Below, piece after piece: positions 32,401-43,663 of a DNA stretch of 64,000 nt. The number at the start of each line of letters is the position of its first letter. Positions within the stretch are counted from its first letter, which is position 1. Made by a program: the position numbers and the translations under genes. The DNA is taken from NCBI RefSeq assembly GCF_036884655.1, contig NC_088347.1, positions 19,035,001 through 19,099,000 of the forward strand. Reading direction: 5' to 3'. Source of the DNA: Musa acuminata AAA Group. Its lineage: Eukaryota > Streptophyta > Magnoliopsida > Zingiberales > Musaceae. The notes under the pieces were generated by a model that was not told the origin of the DNA, searched no databases, and was given only the letters and a program-made list of their open reading frames with translations.

Positions 32401-35400
32401 ACAACATTTCCCTAATACAAGCCAAGGAATTAAGTTTCAGGAATACCAGCCATAAGGCCTGCAAAGTGCTGGTTAACACTGGAACCACCTTGCCGACCAG
32501 GTAAGTTTATAAAGCCTCATTTTGCTACAGTATTGAAATTAATTGAATAAAACTGGAGCAAATGGATAGTTTAGAAAATCAAGATTTGCTCCCACATTAG
32601 TTAGGGTTCCTCTTCTCTTCATTGGCACAAGGAGAGTCACTCATCATTCACCTGTCCCACCATCTGTCTTTTTGCCCCTATCCATTATGCAATCTCGCTC
32701 CACCCTTTCATTATCCTTCCCCTCAATACCTAAAGCTTTACCAAATGAGGCTCAAAACCTATTGCCCTCCTCTTGAAGCTTCAATTTGAAGACAGATTGG
32801 ATAATGTTCTGTGCTCAATGAAGATGATGGACACTGCTCGAACAGAAAAGACAGTTTAACATCATTTCTCTGGTTTCCTCTCTTCTTTTCTTTTTCCCTG
32901 TGGCTGTGTTTGTGCCAACATGCTGGCATGTAAATGTTTGAGCAACAACCAAAATACCACTGACACCCAGGCTTATATCCTTGACATAAACACACAAATT
33001 GATGTAGAATAATAACACACCTACTGTATTTGATCTGTGCTATTAATTACCATATATCAACCATGTCCTCACAAAGGAAAAGGCCATCAGTTAGATTTAA
33101 AAAGTTTACCCAACAACACATGGAAATCAGATGCATATATACAGAATGAGCAATAAACACAAAAGTAGAGGAGGCAGTGTGTAGGAAAGGAGTAGGGGTG
33201 TGCAAATTAATTGGTCAAACTGCAAAGTCAAAGCAAGGCCTTTGTCTCAGTTTCACTCGATTTTTTTATTATTATTATTCAGTTTGGTTTAGTATTTCAC
33301 ATAAACAATTACATGAATTTTTAATACTCAAAAGTTACTATTACTTGAAAGTTTAAAACTTTAAACTATCTTCTATGCATTTAAATGTAAGCATGCAGGC
33401 CAAATAACAATCAATTTCAATTTCATGGTGCTTTAACAGAGTGGGGCAACCATAGTTGCAAAAGCAAGTCAGGCCCAGACTTCCTTATCATTTACTGGAA
33501 AGTGACAGCGTAAGAAATACAATCTAGTGTTCAGATGATGTGGTTTATTGAAATTGTTTATGTGTATATATATCCAAAAAAATGAAAGAGCAAAGAAAAT
33601 CACCCTCTGATTTTTGTCATCAGTGTCCACGTCTGTGGAGGTATCTGTCCTAGGACTAGCATCTGCCATTGACTCTCCCCAATTCTCAAATTGACCACTG
33701 GAAAATGATATTAAGCTGTGTAGCTTTTCCTTATGTTGGAATGATGTCAAAGATTCAACTCTAGCTGCTGAAGGTGCAATTTCAGTGGAAGCAATAGGCT
33801 GCTATCAGGAAAAAAGGATCAGAAGAGCATTTTTCTACTAGTAGCAAGGTAGCCAAGTACACCTATAAAGTTAGTGAGTGCAAAAAAAAAAGTGAAATCT
33901 TACTTTACCAAGAACTCCAAATTGAGAAGGGTCAGAATTTATAGATTGTCCACTATGTTTCACACTAACTGCTGGATCTGCACAAATGATAAAATACCCT
34001 TTAGGCCAAACCATTTGGCAAAAACACATGGATCCTTCTGTCACTTGGATTTAAAAGTAGAAATCAAAATGGTTATAAGCTTAGTTAGTTGCAGCCTTCC
34101 AGCAAATACTAAACTATTTTCATCTCAAATTATCTTCTTTAAGATAAGAAGGCTCCATTACTACTTATGAAAACTAAAGCAGATTTCTTCCTATTTCTCT
34201 CACATTACTTACTTTAGGTATCACTGACCTTTTAAAACATGTCATTTCTTATATTACAAGGAAAAAACAAAGACAACAAAAAACTTCTTTGTAGCAAATA
34301 TCCAGTGAAAATGAGTTTTCTAAGAAGAACAATCGAACAAAACTAGTCCATTAAAATTAGGCCCACAATACTTCTTTATGCAAACAAGATTGCAACAGAA
34401 CCAACAGTTGTGTAGCAATGCGACCTTATGTACTGCACCTAGATGATGGTAGATTTACTCAATTAGTAAAGAAAATTACTGAATCAGACAACAATTTGAG
34501 GAAGCTAGATTACTTTACTACTCAATAAATACAAAAGGAAACAACTCCTACATAGGAGGCCAGAGGCAGAACCTATATGAAATGTGATAGACTGCTCGAG
34601 CACGCCAAAGTCTGAAATTCTCTGTGTCGTGTTTCCTTCTCTGCTACTGAGAGAAAGCATTAGCCATAGATGAAGTACATAGAAACCTTTAAAGTAAAAC
34701 GTGTATTCCTTGTATTCATGTATATAATTGTGTGTGTATGTATGCACAATGGGAACAAAGGTTGAATTTAAGAAGTTCTAATATGTGAGCACAGGTCAAG
34801 TAAACCAACGTATTACTGGAATGGGGCACTAGACTAGACTAGTTCTAATTCCAACAAAGCACCAGACTTGAACAATAAACATGGCGATGATTCCTTAGTT
34901 AGGAACACATTCTTGTCATTATTGGAAGCTCACTTTTCTAGTTTTGATAAAAACGTCTCCTGTGGAGTTGTCTCCAGGTAAAAAGGAGAGCTTCTCTATA
35001 GTGTATCACTAAAAAATTCTGCCTTAGGTTCTTAAATCCAATATACTAAATTTGTCCTAGCTAGGTCAATGAAGTTGCTTCAATTTACAGACTTTTATGT
35101 TAAATCCAATGGCTTGGCATGCAACCAAAACCAAACCCAAGGAAACCCCCTCTCAAGTTTCTTATATAAACTCTGTATCACTTTTTCATATATCAAAGTA
35201 GAAAACAGTTTCCATATATACTGAGTTTTGGGTTTATAACACTAGATGCATTGCTTATCAATTTCTATTTACATAATCCAACTCATTTTTCATGTAAACA
35301 ATACTTAATATTTGCAAAGTTTAATGTTTGATGAGGAATGCCTACCTACAATAAAAAAAACCAACCCAATAAGCATAGGGGTTGCTTCTTATTTTGCAAT

Positions 35401-36181
35401 TTGAACTTTAGTGTGGTGTAACCAAAACTTTGGTCAACAATTTTCTTCACACTCACAACAAAAGATGACTTTTAGGTCATATCTGATCTCGCATGCAGGT
35501 CAGATAGAGTTGGTGGCTGATATAGTATGTTCTGTCACTAACAACCACATAGCAAGATCCCGCCACATAATCTGCTAAGATTTGTTCCTTTGCCTCCATT
35601 CCAAAAGTTATGCACAACCTCCCTTTGTCGTTTTACTTTTTATCTTCTAGACTGAGAACAGCAAATAATATTCACATAATACCATATATATCAAAGAACC
35701 ATTTGTCTAAGAAATCCCATAATCGATATATGCAATATACCCAGCTAAATAATTTAAATGCAATATGCATTCTCAAGTCACATACAGCTCCATTTATTAC
35801 TTTATATTGTCTAATGCCCACGCTTGCCATTTTAACAAATCCATATTAAGATTGAAGAAAAAGCTGTTCATATTGATTGTTACAATTGTAGAAATAAGAA
35901 GATAGTTAAGATAAGAAAAGAACACAATCATGAAGAAAATACGACAGCTTCTAATCCAAGAACCAATGAGCTGATAACAATGATATCAAGCTGCGGCGGT
36001 CAATTAAGCATCGGAAGGTACCAGATTTATCAAGAAACAACACGAGGGAGAAAACGTAGAGGATGTATAGACCATGGACATACTTGTTCTGAACCACCGT
36101 CGTGGACGAAACAAAGCTCGGCATCCCGGCTGCGGTTAGCTTACCATCTTCGAATCCAACCCCATCTATGCTACTCCCCAT
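29476..36181 (-). CDS. TGA-class bZIP transcription factor, HBP-1b/TGA2-like
   Basis: Eleven exons join in phase to 455 residues: 36181-36084, 34640-34573, 33977-33904, 33798-33604, 31979-31902, 31806-31747, 31336-31259, 31148-31097, 30562-30291, 30113-29868 and 29622-29476. The acceptor of the second exon is least certain. The basic region is LAQNREAARKSRLRKK (residues 176-191), followed by the leucine zipper (AYVQQLESSRLKLTQLEQEL). Residues about 240-455 are the DOG1-type domain with YARWLEEHN, MWKTPAERCFLWLGGFRSSE, NLQQSSQQAEDALSQG, and the end FSRLRALSSLWLARPQE. The factor binds TGACG (as-1/hexamer) elements in the nucleus; clade II TGAs work with NPR1 in salicylate-dependent defence. The 145-residue extension before the basic region, containing SMADASPRTDTSTD, matches my memory of wheat HBP-1b(c1), which is slightly longer. 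Confidence 0.94.
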
Positions 36182-37980
36182 ACACCATCACCATCATGGC
36201 CACCGCCGGCACCGAGCACCAGAAAAGACCCAAAAATGATCCCAGAAAAATCTCAACTTTCCAACCCTAGAAGGCTGCTAAAGTCCACACGGCCACACGA
36301 CAACGAAGAATCCAGAACCCCCCTCTGCTCAAAATCCCCCTATAAACACAGGGCAAGGGCAATCCCTAACCGAGAACGACAAATTCTCCAACCCTTACCC
36401 GTACACTGGAAGCAAGCGTCTCGAGGAAGTACGAACGACCCACGATCCCGGGCGAATCGAGCTACGAAGGATCGATCCTGGCGGAAGTCGAGGCGGCGCA
36501 GACCCAATTCTGCCTCCAAAACACCAGATTTTGGCGGAACTTCTCGCAGCTCCGAAGGATCGGAGGGCGGCCGCTCCTCCCCACACTTACTGCTTTGACT
36601 CCCACTCTTCGATCTCTCAGCCTTCTCCTCTTATTTCTCGTCGGCAATAATTCCGCAGTGGCTAAAGCGAATTAAAGAACTGCATACGGGAAGCAATAGA
36701 TTACTGATCTCGAGAAACAAGCGAAGTCGGAGGGCAATCAAATCTCCAGGCGGCGTCGTGTTCTTCTTTTGCTTATTCTGCATTGGTCAATAATGCGGAT
36801 TATTTTGACTTAGTTAAGTGGGAAATCTTTAATGATTTCGTTCTGCTGTTCAGTGGAAGCGGGAATTAGTTTTCCTTTCCTTCTTTTTTTGGACCTAAAT
36901 ATCCATATTGCCCTTTTTTATTACTTATTATTAATAATATTTCACGTGATTAGGTACGATGTCCGGTCGGAATAATATCTTAATTTGTACCAGAAGGATA
37001 AAATATTGATGGACATGTAAACCATGATTTGGACAATAGCCCTTCATGATTTCAATTGGACCGGTCAGACTTCCAATTTAATTCAATTGGACCGGTCGAA
37101 TCAAGACCCGGGTTTGATCTGCCCTGCTATGAAAGTTCACGCTTGCACCAACTGGGCCGGTCCAGTCCAGTCCGTTTCGTGGGCCATCGACACGGTTCTC
37201 GTTTCGAGTCGGTCTCTCCCAATCCCCCTGCCGAAGCGACTGCGCATGAAACCGGCGGACACCTCAGGATCGGGGCGGATTCCAGCAATTCGCCGGAGGG
37301 GCCGGTGGCCTGCAGGTAAGCATACTTATCTTTTTCTTTCTTCTTTCGTTTGGAGAATTTGGATGGTGCCATCGAGTATCTTTTAGTCACAAGGCAGATG
37401 GCATGAAAAGTAGGGGCTTTCGCTTTGGTTTTCTGGGAAAAGTACTCGGAGTATGTATCTTCTCCTTAAAAGATGTTTTTTACTCGGTAGGATGGAGTTT
37501 TAAGAACTAGTGCTTTTCAAGTTTTAGTTCTAGTGATCGATTGCTAAATGATACTACTTTGGGACTCTCATCTAACGACCAGGAAACACGATGAATGTAG
37601 ACCCAAGTAATGATTGAACTTTTTAAGAAAAAAAAAAGCTTCCTAAGACTTTTAGATCAAAATTTCATCTTTTCATAATGCATATTATGAGCAAATCATT
37701 TCCCAGATTTGGTCAACCAGCACATGCAATTTTCCATTTGTGAGTTCTCCAATTGAAAAGAGCCACCAACCTGGAGAAAGGTCTATGTGCTTTTTTAAAT
37801 GTTCATTGGACCAATGATTGATTCGCTGTACTATCAAATTGCAATAGACAATTGAGTGTGGCATTTGTAATTTTCATCAATGGAAAATCCAACATTGGAT
37901 TATGATTCTTGGTAATGGCTATCTTTGTTGGAAGATATAACTAGAAATCATTTTCCGTTTAATAGAAATGTTGATATACT
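36182..37980. other. Divergent upstream region of the TGA gene and the CCCH frame
   Basis: 36182-36700 is probably the TGA promoter and leader. A copy of CAATTGGACCGGTC occurs at about 37054 and 37084 (the first lacks one flanking base match). A GC-rich stretch at 37120-37316 ends CTGCAG/GTAAGC, a plausible exon donor, and may be an untranslated or short coding first exon (ATG at 37247) of a plus-strand transcript. No protein family was recognised in it. Confidence 0.35.
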
Positions 37981-38355
37981 ATGGGTAGAAGGCATATCCA
38001 AGATGTACCTGGGGATCTTGGATCTTTGGGTCTGGGCCCTGAGCTCCCAGACTCTGCTGCACCTGCTTCTGCCATGCAGCAGAAAGCAGACATCGCAGAT
38101 GGAAATCCAAGGATTGCAACTAGTGGTTACAAGACAACACTCTGCAGCTGTTTTAACACTGCTGAAGTCTGTCAGTTTGGAAACTTTTGTCATTTTGCTC
38201 ATGGGGAGGGTGATATGCTTCAACAGAAAAAGAGGCCTTATGCCAAAATTCCTTCTGGAAGCAGTGGAGGCTACTTCAATTTCTATTCAACTCCTCCAGG
38301 AATTTTCTCAAGTTCTAATCACAAGTTTATGTTGAGCTTAGTTAACTCAGTGTAG
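37981..38355 (+). pseudogene. CCCH zinc-finger frame, probably a gene fragment
   Basis: A 124-residue frame with a stop in frame just before its ATG. One intact C-x8-C-x5-C-x3-H zinc finger is visible (KTTLCSCFNTAEVCQFG, then NFCHFAHGE, residues about 50-75). The NTAE-x-C-x-FG-x-x-CHFAHGE pattern resembles the second finger of plant KH/CCCH RNA-binding proteins. The first finger, the KH domain and the usual Gly-rich linker are missing, and the frame ends soon after a Ser/Gly-rich tail. It may be the end of a gene whose first exon lies near 37247-37316, or a truncated copy. RNA binding is the family role; activity here is doubtful. Confidence 0.45.
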
Positions 38356-39267
38356 CAGGTACCTCTGCCTGCCCTTTCTCTTACCCATCTTGGCCAGGTT
38401 GTGAAAATGTATTATTTTGCTAATAAAAGGGTTGTTGGTCTGATTGTGGTCATCATTTTATGTATTTGCATATCTCAATTTGAAATAAGAGCAATTTATA
38501 GGATCAGTTTTATGGTTCTGTGCTGTTAAGGCTTATTCTCCATGCCACAGGTGGCTCTTCTGTTAATAGAACCTTTTTTTGACATTTATTATAAGTGGAA
38601 TTCCTCAAATGAAACTAGTCAGAAGGATACTGAATAGTATGTTTGTCGGATAAAATCAGCCGGTTGGTGGTGTCAGTAAATAATTAGCTTTACCAGAGAT
38701 TTTTTGATCAATTCTAGTTTGTTCTATTAGTTCTCATTTAAAGAAGTTTAATTTCTACCAATGTTGCTTCTGTGCTATGGTTTAATTCATTATAATTTCT
38801 GTGGTCTAACATGATATTGGTGGCTTGGACTTTAATAGTCAAGTTTGTGTCATTAATTTATTTTGGATTAGCTTAATATGTTTTTTAAATGCAAACTATT
38901 AATAGCTGTGGTAATGGTTGGTGAGGAAAATTAGGGTATACAATTATTCATGGTACTAATACTGTTGTTCGGGTAATGATTCAATTTGCATTGCTAAAAT
39001 TTTCACTGGCATTAGCTCACATAAGATTGTTTAACTCTGTATAAAGTTCACAAAAGCTAACACCTTTATATGCCATAAAGATGTTTGATCACTTCTCCGC
39101 CTAATTTAATCCCCACAAGCAAGATTTGTACATGAAATATCCTCACTTCCCTGCCCCCATAATTAGCCTTCAATCTTCTGCATGATTTCTCCACCACACC
39201 AAAGTATAGGATACATAGTCAAGTTCAAACAGAACTGATCCTCTCCTCCCTCTTTTACATGCTCAGG
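38356..39267. other. Intergenic region between CCCH frame and CDPK 3' end
   Basis: AT-rich sequence with no recognised coding region. The CDPK 3' UTR should occupy its right part. Confidence 0.5.
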
Positions 39268-42200
39268 TTAAATAACCACATCTCTTCTTTTCTTTGGATT
39301 TGGTTCAGGGTTCCCTTTTCTCATCATGGCCGCAAACTCATCATAATTAATTCTTCCATCCTGTGAATTGAAAGCAAGAAGAAAACAAAATTTATGTTTG
39401 ATTTCTGAGTCCCTAATTCTCTAGTATTAGGCAGATTTATGCTGCTGCATGGCCTATATCAACCAACTTACATTGTCCACATCAGCTTCAGAAATTATGT
39501 TCTTGATCTCCTTTTCGTCATACAGCCCCTTCTCTTTCAGAGCTTGCTCAAGTTCTTCCCTAGTAATATAGCTAAAGAAGAAGGGAGAAATATTGATTAA
39601 AGGAAAAAAAATTGTGTTGTACTATCAGTTTGGTCATAACTTACCCGCTGTTGTCCGTATCAAAGTACTGGAAAGCTGTATACAGATGTTCTTCTCTGCC
39701 CATTCTGTTCATGTGCATTGTCGCTGTAATGAACTCATCATAATCTATGGTTCCGTTCCCATCTGCATCAGCCTGCGTTCAGTATCGTATTGTCAGAAGT
39801 GTTAGTACAGAAACTTGGCTCTTTCCTTCTAGATAGACTGATTGAATTTATTAGTAGGATTTTAATGCATATAGAACATACAGCTTCCATTAGCTGTTTG
39901 ACTTCATTCTCTGATAGCTTTGTTCCTTGCTTAGCAAGACCTTGTTTCAGTTCTTCAAGAGTTATGGTTCCACTATTGTCAGAATCCATATTTTTGAACA
40001 TTTCCTTCAGCCCTCTGATCTCTTCCTCAGATAAGCATCCTGCTATTACCTGCAGATATATGCATCAAAAGCTGACAACTGCATTTTGAGTTATGAATGC
40101 CTTTTTCTTTCAGTCTCTTCGAAGATAAAAAAAATTCTTCTTCTAGGCTGTTGCTCAAATAGAGCAATGTCTTGTAGGATATCCAGTTAATCAGCATGCT
40201 TATGCTGCTAGCCATGCCACTGTGATTCTATCTAATGTAAATTTCTACAAGAAACAGTTGAGGTGTGTGTAGTATGAATCGGTTCCCATTAGTGATCCTT
40301 AATTTGTGTTACTAAGAAATTATGGTCAAGAAGTTTACCCTTGAATTGATGCAACATGTGAATTGGGAGGCAAGAAGTTTACCCTTAAAGCAGCTTTCTT
40401 GAAATGGTTCATTGCTGTGAACTGTTTCAGTCTGTTGAGAACTGCATTGTCAAGTGGTGTATCAGGTGCTTCTCCATCTTCTTTGATCCAAGGATGGTCT
40501 GCATTATAAGCTCATAATTAGATGAGACAACTTGCACCAAATGCAATCTTCCATAAGATTCCATGGAAAGAAACTACAGATTCAGAAAAAAAAAAAAGAA
40601 AAGGAAAGAGACCATATTTAGAGTAGGAGATTCTAGGATTTGCCTTTTACATGTGACCTCACATTTTTTTCTTCCCCTCGAAAAGAAGAAAAGAACAAAA
40701 CATATAAGAAATGATTTTTTTTGTCTTAATTTTTCTGTCCATCTGATCTTGCCAAGGTGTAAGAACTATGTTTGATTACCATTAGGGCTTCACCAACCAA
40801 AAGTTAGATGCATTTTTGTCCTTTTTCTCTTTGGATGTAATTTATTACTCCAAGATTTTCAGCCAAATAAATGGCTTGCTGTGTGATAATTAAGAATTGG
40901 TTATGCAATGCAATTGCAAGCAAACTAAAAATGAAACATAGCTAAAGAATGCATGAGTGTCTATTAATGAAGAATAGACAAACAACTGCTAGACATGTTC
41001 TGCTATGCATATGAACTATACAAGAAACCTACTTTTGCAGACTAAAAACACATTAATTGTTTTACAACTAAGCTTTTGAGGTGGGACACCACCAACCAGA
41101 GTTGACATAGATCAAATTGCTGCCCAGAGAAAAACAAAGCTAGTAATGCTAGTAAGTTAAGAAATTTATTATCCGGAAAATAGATCATACTGAGAACTTC
41201 AAATGCTGTTAGCCTCTGTTTTGGATCCAAATTTAGCATCTTTCTCACAAGATCCTTAGCACCAGGTGAAATGTTAGGCCATGGATCACTTGTGAAGTCA
41301 ATCTGTCCTCTCAGAATAGCATTGAAGATCCCCTGTTCAGATTCTGTTGGAAAACACCTTAGTTTGACTTTGTTTTTCTCGACTTAGGCAGTATCGGCTG
41401 CAGATTGCAGAGTAAAAGAAAATTACCAGCCCAGAAAGGAGGAACTCCACATAGAAAAATATAGAGCATCACCCCTATGCTCCAGATATCAGCTTCTGGC
41501 CCGTATCTTCGCTTGAGAACTTCAGGTGCTATGTAATATGCGCTGCCGACTATGTCTTTGAATACTTCTCCTGTTTAGGGAAGATCTTAGTGAAGCAATC
41601 AGCCAGATAACATGGATAAGAACAAATGCTGTATGGAAAAGATGTTAAACACAATTGCTCATAGAAAAAAATGTAGAACATTAAACACAAGCACCGAAAT
41701 GAGAATGACCGGACAACATACCACCACAGAAAGGAGAGAATTTTTCATAGGTTTTATGTCGAACAGAAACTCTTTATCCGATCAGAAGAAGTATTAAGAA
41801 TATATACAAATTTGTCTATTAGATAACAATAGGATGTGGTGATCTGTATCTGACTTGGTAAAAGAGTTTGAGCTTTTCATTGTTGTAACATCACGATTAG
41901 ATCCATGTGCAGGCATTAGCTTCCAATGCCTTTCTGTTTATCTACGGAAGAAAGGCATTGTTGGATTGTTGTTTCTTTTTACTATGTATTTTTCCAAATT
42001 GCTTTGCATTAAATCACCACATAAGAAGTAGCTCTGTTAAAGAAAGGGGAAAGGATGAGAACGAGAAGGAAGAGAGAAACGGATCGAATTGACCAAGGCG
42101 GATGGAGGAATTGTACCTTGCTTGAAGAAAACGGAGAGCCCGAAATCGGTGGCCTTGAGAGGCGCGTCTTCGTCCTTGCTAAGCAAGAGGAAGTTCTCCG

Positions 42201-42789
42201 GCTTGAGGTCTCTATGCATCACCCCCATGGAGTGGCAGGTATGCACGATCTGCACGATGGTCCGCAGCAGCGACGCGGCCGCCCGCTCGGTGTAATGCCC
42301 TCTCGCGATGATCCGGTCGAACAGCTCCCCGCCAGCGCACAGCTCCATCACCAGGTGCACCGACTGCTTGTCCTCGTACGCCCCCTTCAGCTCCACGATG
42401 TTGGGCTGCCCCGACAGGTGGTACATGATCTGGACCTCCCTCCGGACGTCCTCGATGTCCTCCTTGTTGGTAAGCTTCCGCTTGGCGATGGTCTTGCAGG
42501 CCAGCTTCTCCCCGGTAGCCTTGTGGGTGCAAAGATGCGTCACGCCGAATTGGCCCCGGCCGAGCTCCTTCCCGAGGGAGTATGTGGTGCGAACGTCCTC
42601 CATCGGGCGGCCAAGAACCGGGCCGATGGCGGTCGGTTTGGAGGGCGGGGTGAAGGCCGCCGTAGGGATCGGGGCCTTCTGGACGGGGGCATCGTCGGGG
42701 GCGGAGCTCGGGACCGGATCCGCGCCTGCCTCGCCCTCACCCTCGGCCGGGGCGGGGTTGGTGGGGTTCTTGGTGAAGCAGTTGCCCAT
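39268..42789 (-). CDS. Calcium-dependent protein kinase (CDPK/CPK)
   Basis: Eight exons join in phase to 524 residues: 42789-42117, 41570-41427, 41343-41191, 40498-40383, 40049-39882, 39772-39645, 39571-39472 and 39360-39268. MGNCFTKN at the start gives Gly2 for myristoylation and Cys4 for palmitoylation, so membrane attachment is likely. The Ser/Thr kinase domain has GRGQFG (77-82), ACK (Lys99), HRDLKPEN (192-199, Asp194), DFG (215-217) and a [10 protein letters not shown] activation loop. The autoinhibitory junction ([17 protein letters not shown]) is followed by four intact EF-hands: [36 protein letters not shown] and [12 protein letters not shown]. Calcium binding releases the junction and activates the kinase. 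All catalytic and calcium ligands are present, so it should be functional. Its start lies 874 bases from the calmodulin start, in the opposite direction. Confidence 0.96.
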
Positions 42790-43663
42790 GGAGGAGGAGG
42801 CGGAGTTGGGCTATAGCGCAAGGAGAGGCCGTCGCATGATGGAGAAGGGGCACGGGGTAAGTTTTGGGGACTCCGAAGGAAAGAGAGGATTAAGGGAGGA
42901 TATGAGTTGTGCATGGAGGGGAGTTGGGAGGGGTGGTTGGAGTAGAGGTGTAGAGAAATTAGCGGGAACCCAACTGTATTTTGTCTACAAAAAGATTTCT
43001 TTTTTTCTTTTATCTCTAAATCTTATAAATTGAAACTTTCAATAATATTAACACATCATATTTTCAAATTATTATTATTTTTATCTCAATTAAGGTTAAA
43101 ATAAACCCAATTTTAGATTTAAGTGATCACTTGGGCCACGGTGGCCCTTTAGACATAGTTAATTGGATTGACATCTTGAGCCTCCAATTGGGCCCCAGAG
43201 GCCCAACTGAAATCCAAAGACTACGAGTAAGGAATGAAAGCCACATATAAAAAGTAGAGGAGAATATATGATGCTGCTAAGCGTTTTGCCTTTCATGCCC
43301 TCATGACTTTGACTAAATCTCGGAACTATTTCCCAACTTCACACGTTGTTAACAAACATCGTCTAATTGGGACCGTTGCCTAACGATCAGACGGTCAGAA
43401 TGTCGCCAAGTATACACTAGAAAATGAGAAAAGTGGAGGAGTAAATTGTCATTTTGGACCATTAAAGGTACTTCGGATACTTTTTAACCTTAAAACGGCG
43501 ATGACGTCCGTTACGGGACCGTCGACGTGCCGTTGATCGATGGGGCTTCTATAAAGGCGGGCGTCGGAGTGCTTTGAGATCTCGCTTTTGCCTCTTCCTC
43601 TTACTTCCCCTTCCTTCACTGCGGGTCTCCGGATCGCTCTTGCACTCGATCCCCTGAGGAGGA
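42790..43663. promoter_or_regulatory. Divergent promoter region of CDPK and calmodulin genes
   Basis: An 874-bp head-to-head spacer. On the calmodulin side are TGACGTC (43502-43508, an as-1/CRE-like TGA-factor site), GACGTG (43524-43529), and TATAAAG (43550-43556), which lies 108 bases before the ATG. The CDPK side is purine-rich on the plus strand. Whether elements are shared by both genes is not known. Confidence 0.6.

Noticed and set aside
42055..43033. Long plus-strand frames of 241-253 codons opposite the CDPK first exon
   Set aside because: They are antisense shadows of a GC-rich kinase exon, which carries all catalytic motifs on the minus strand.
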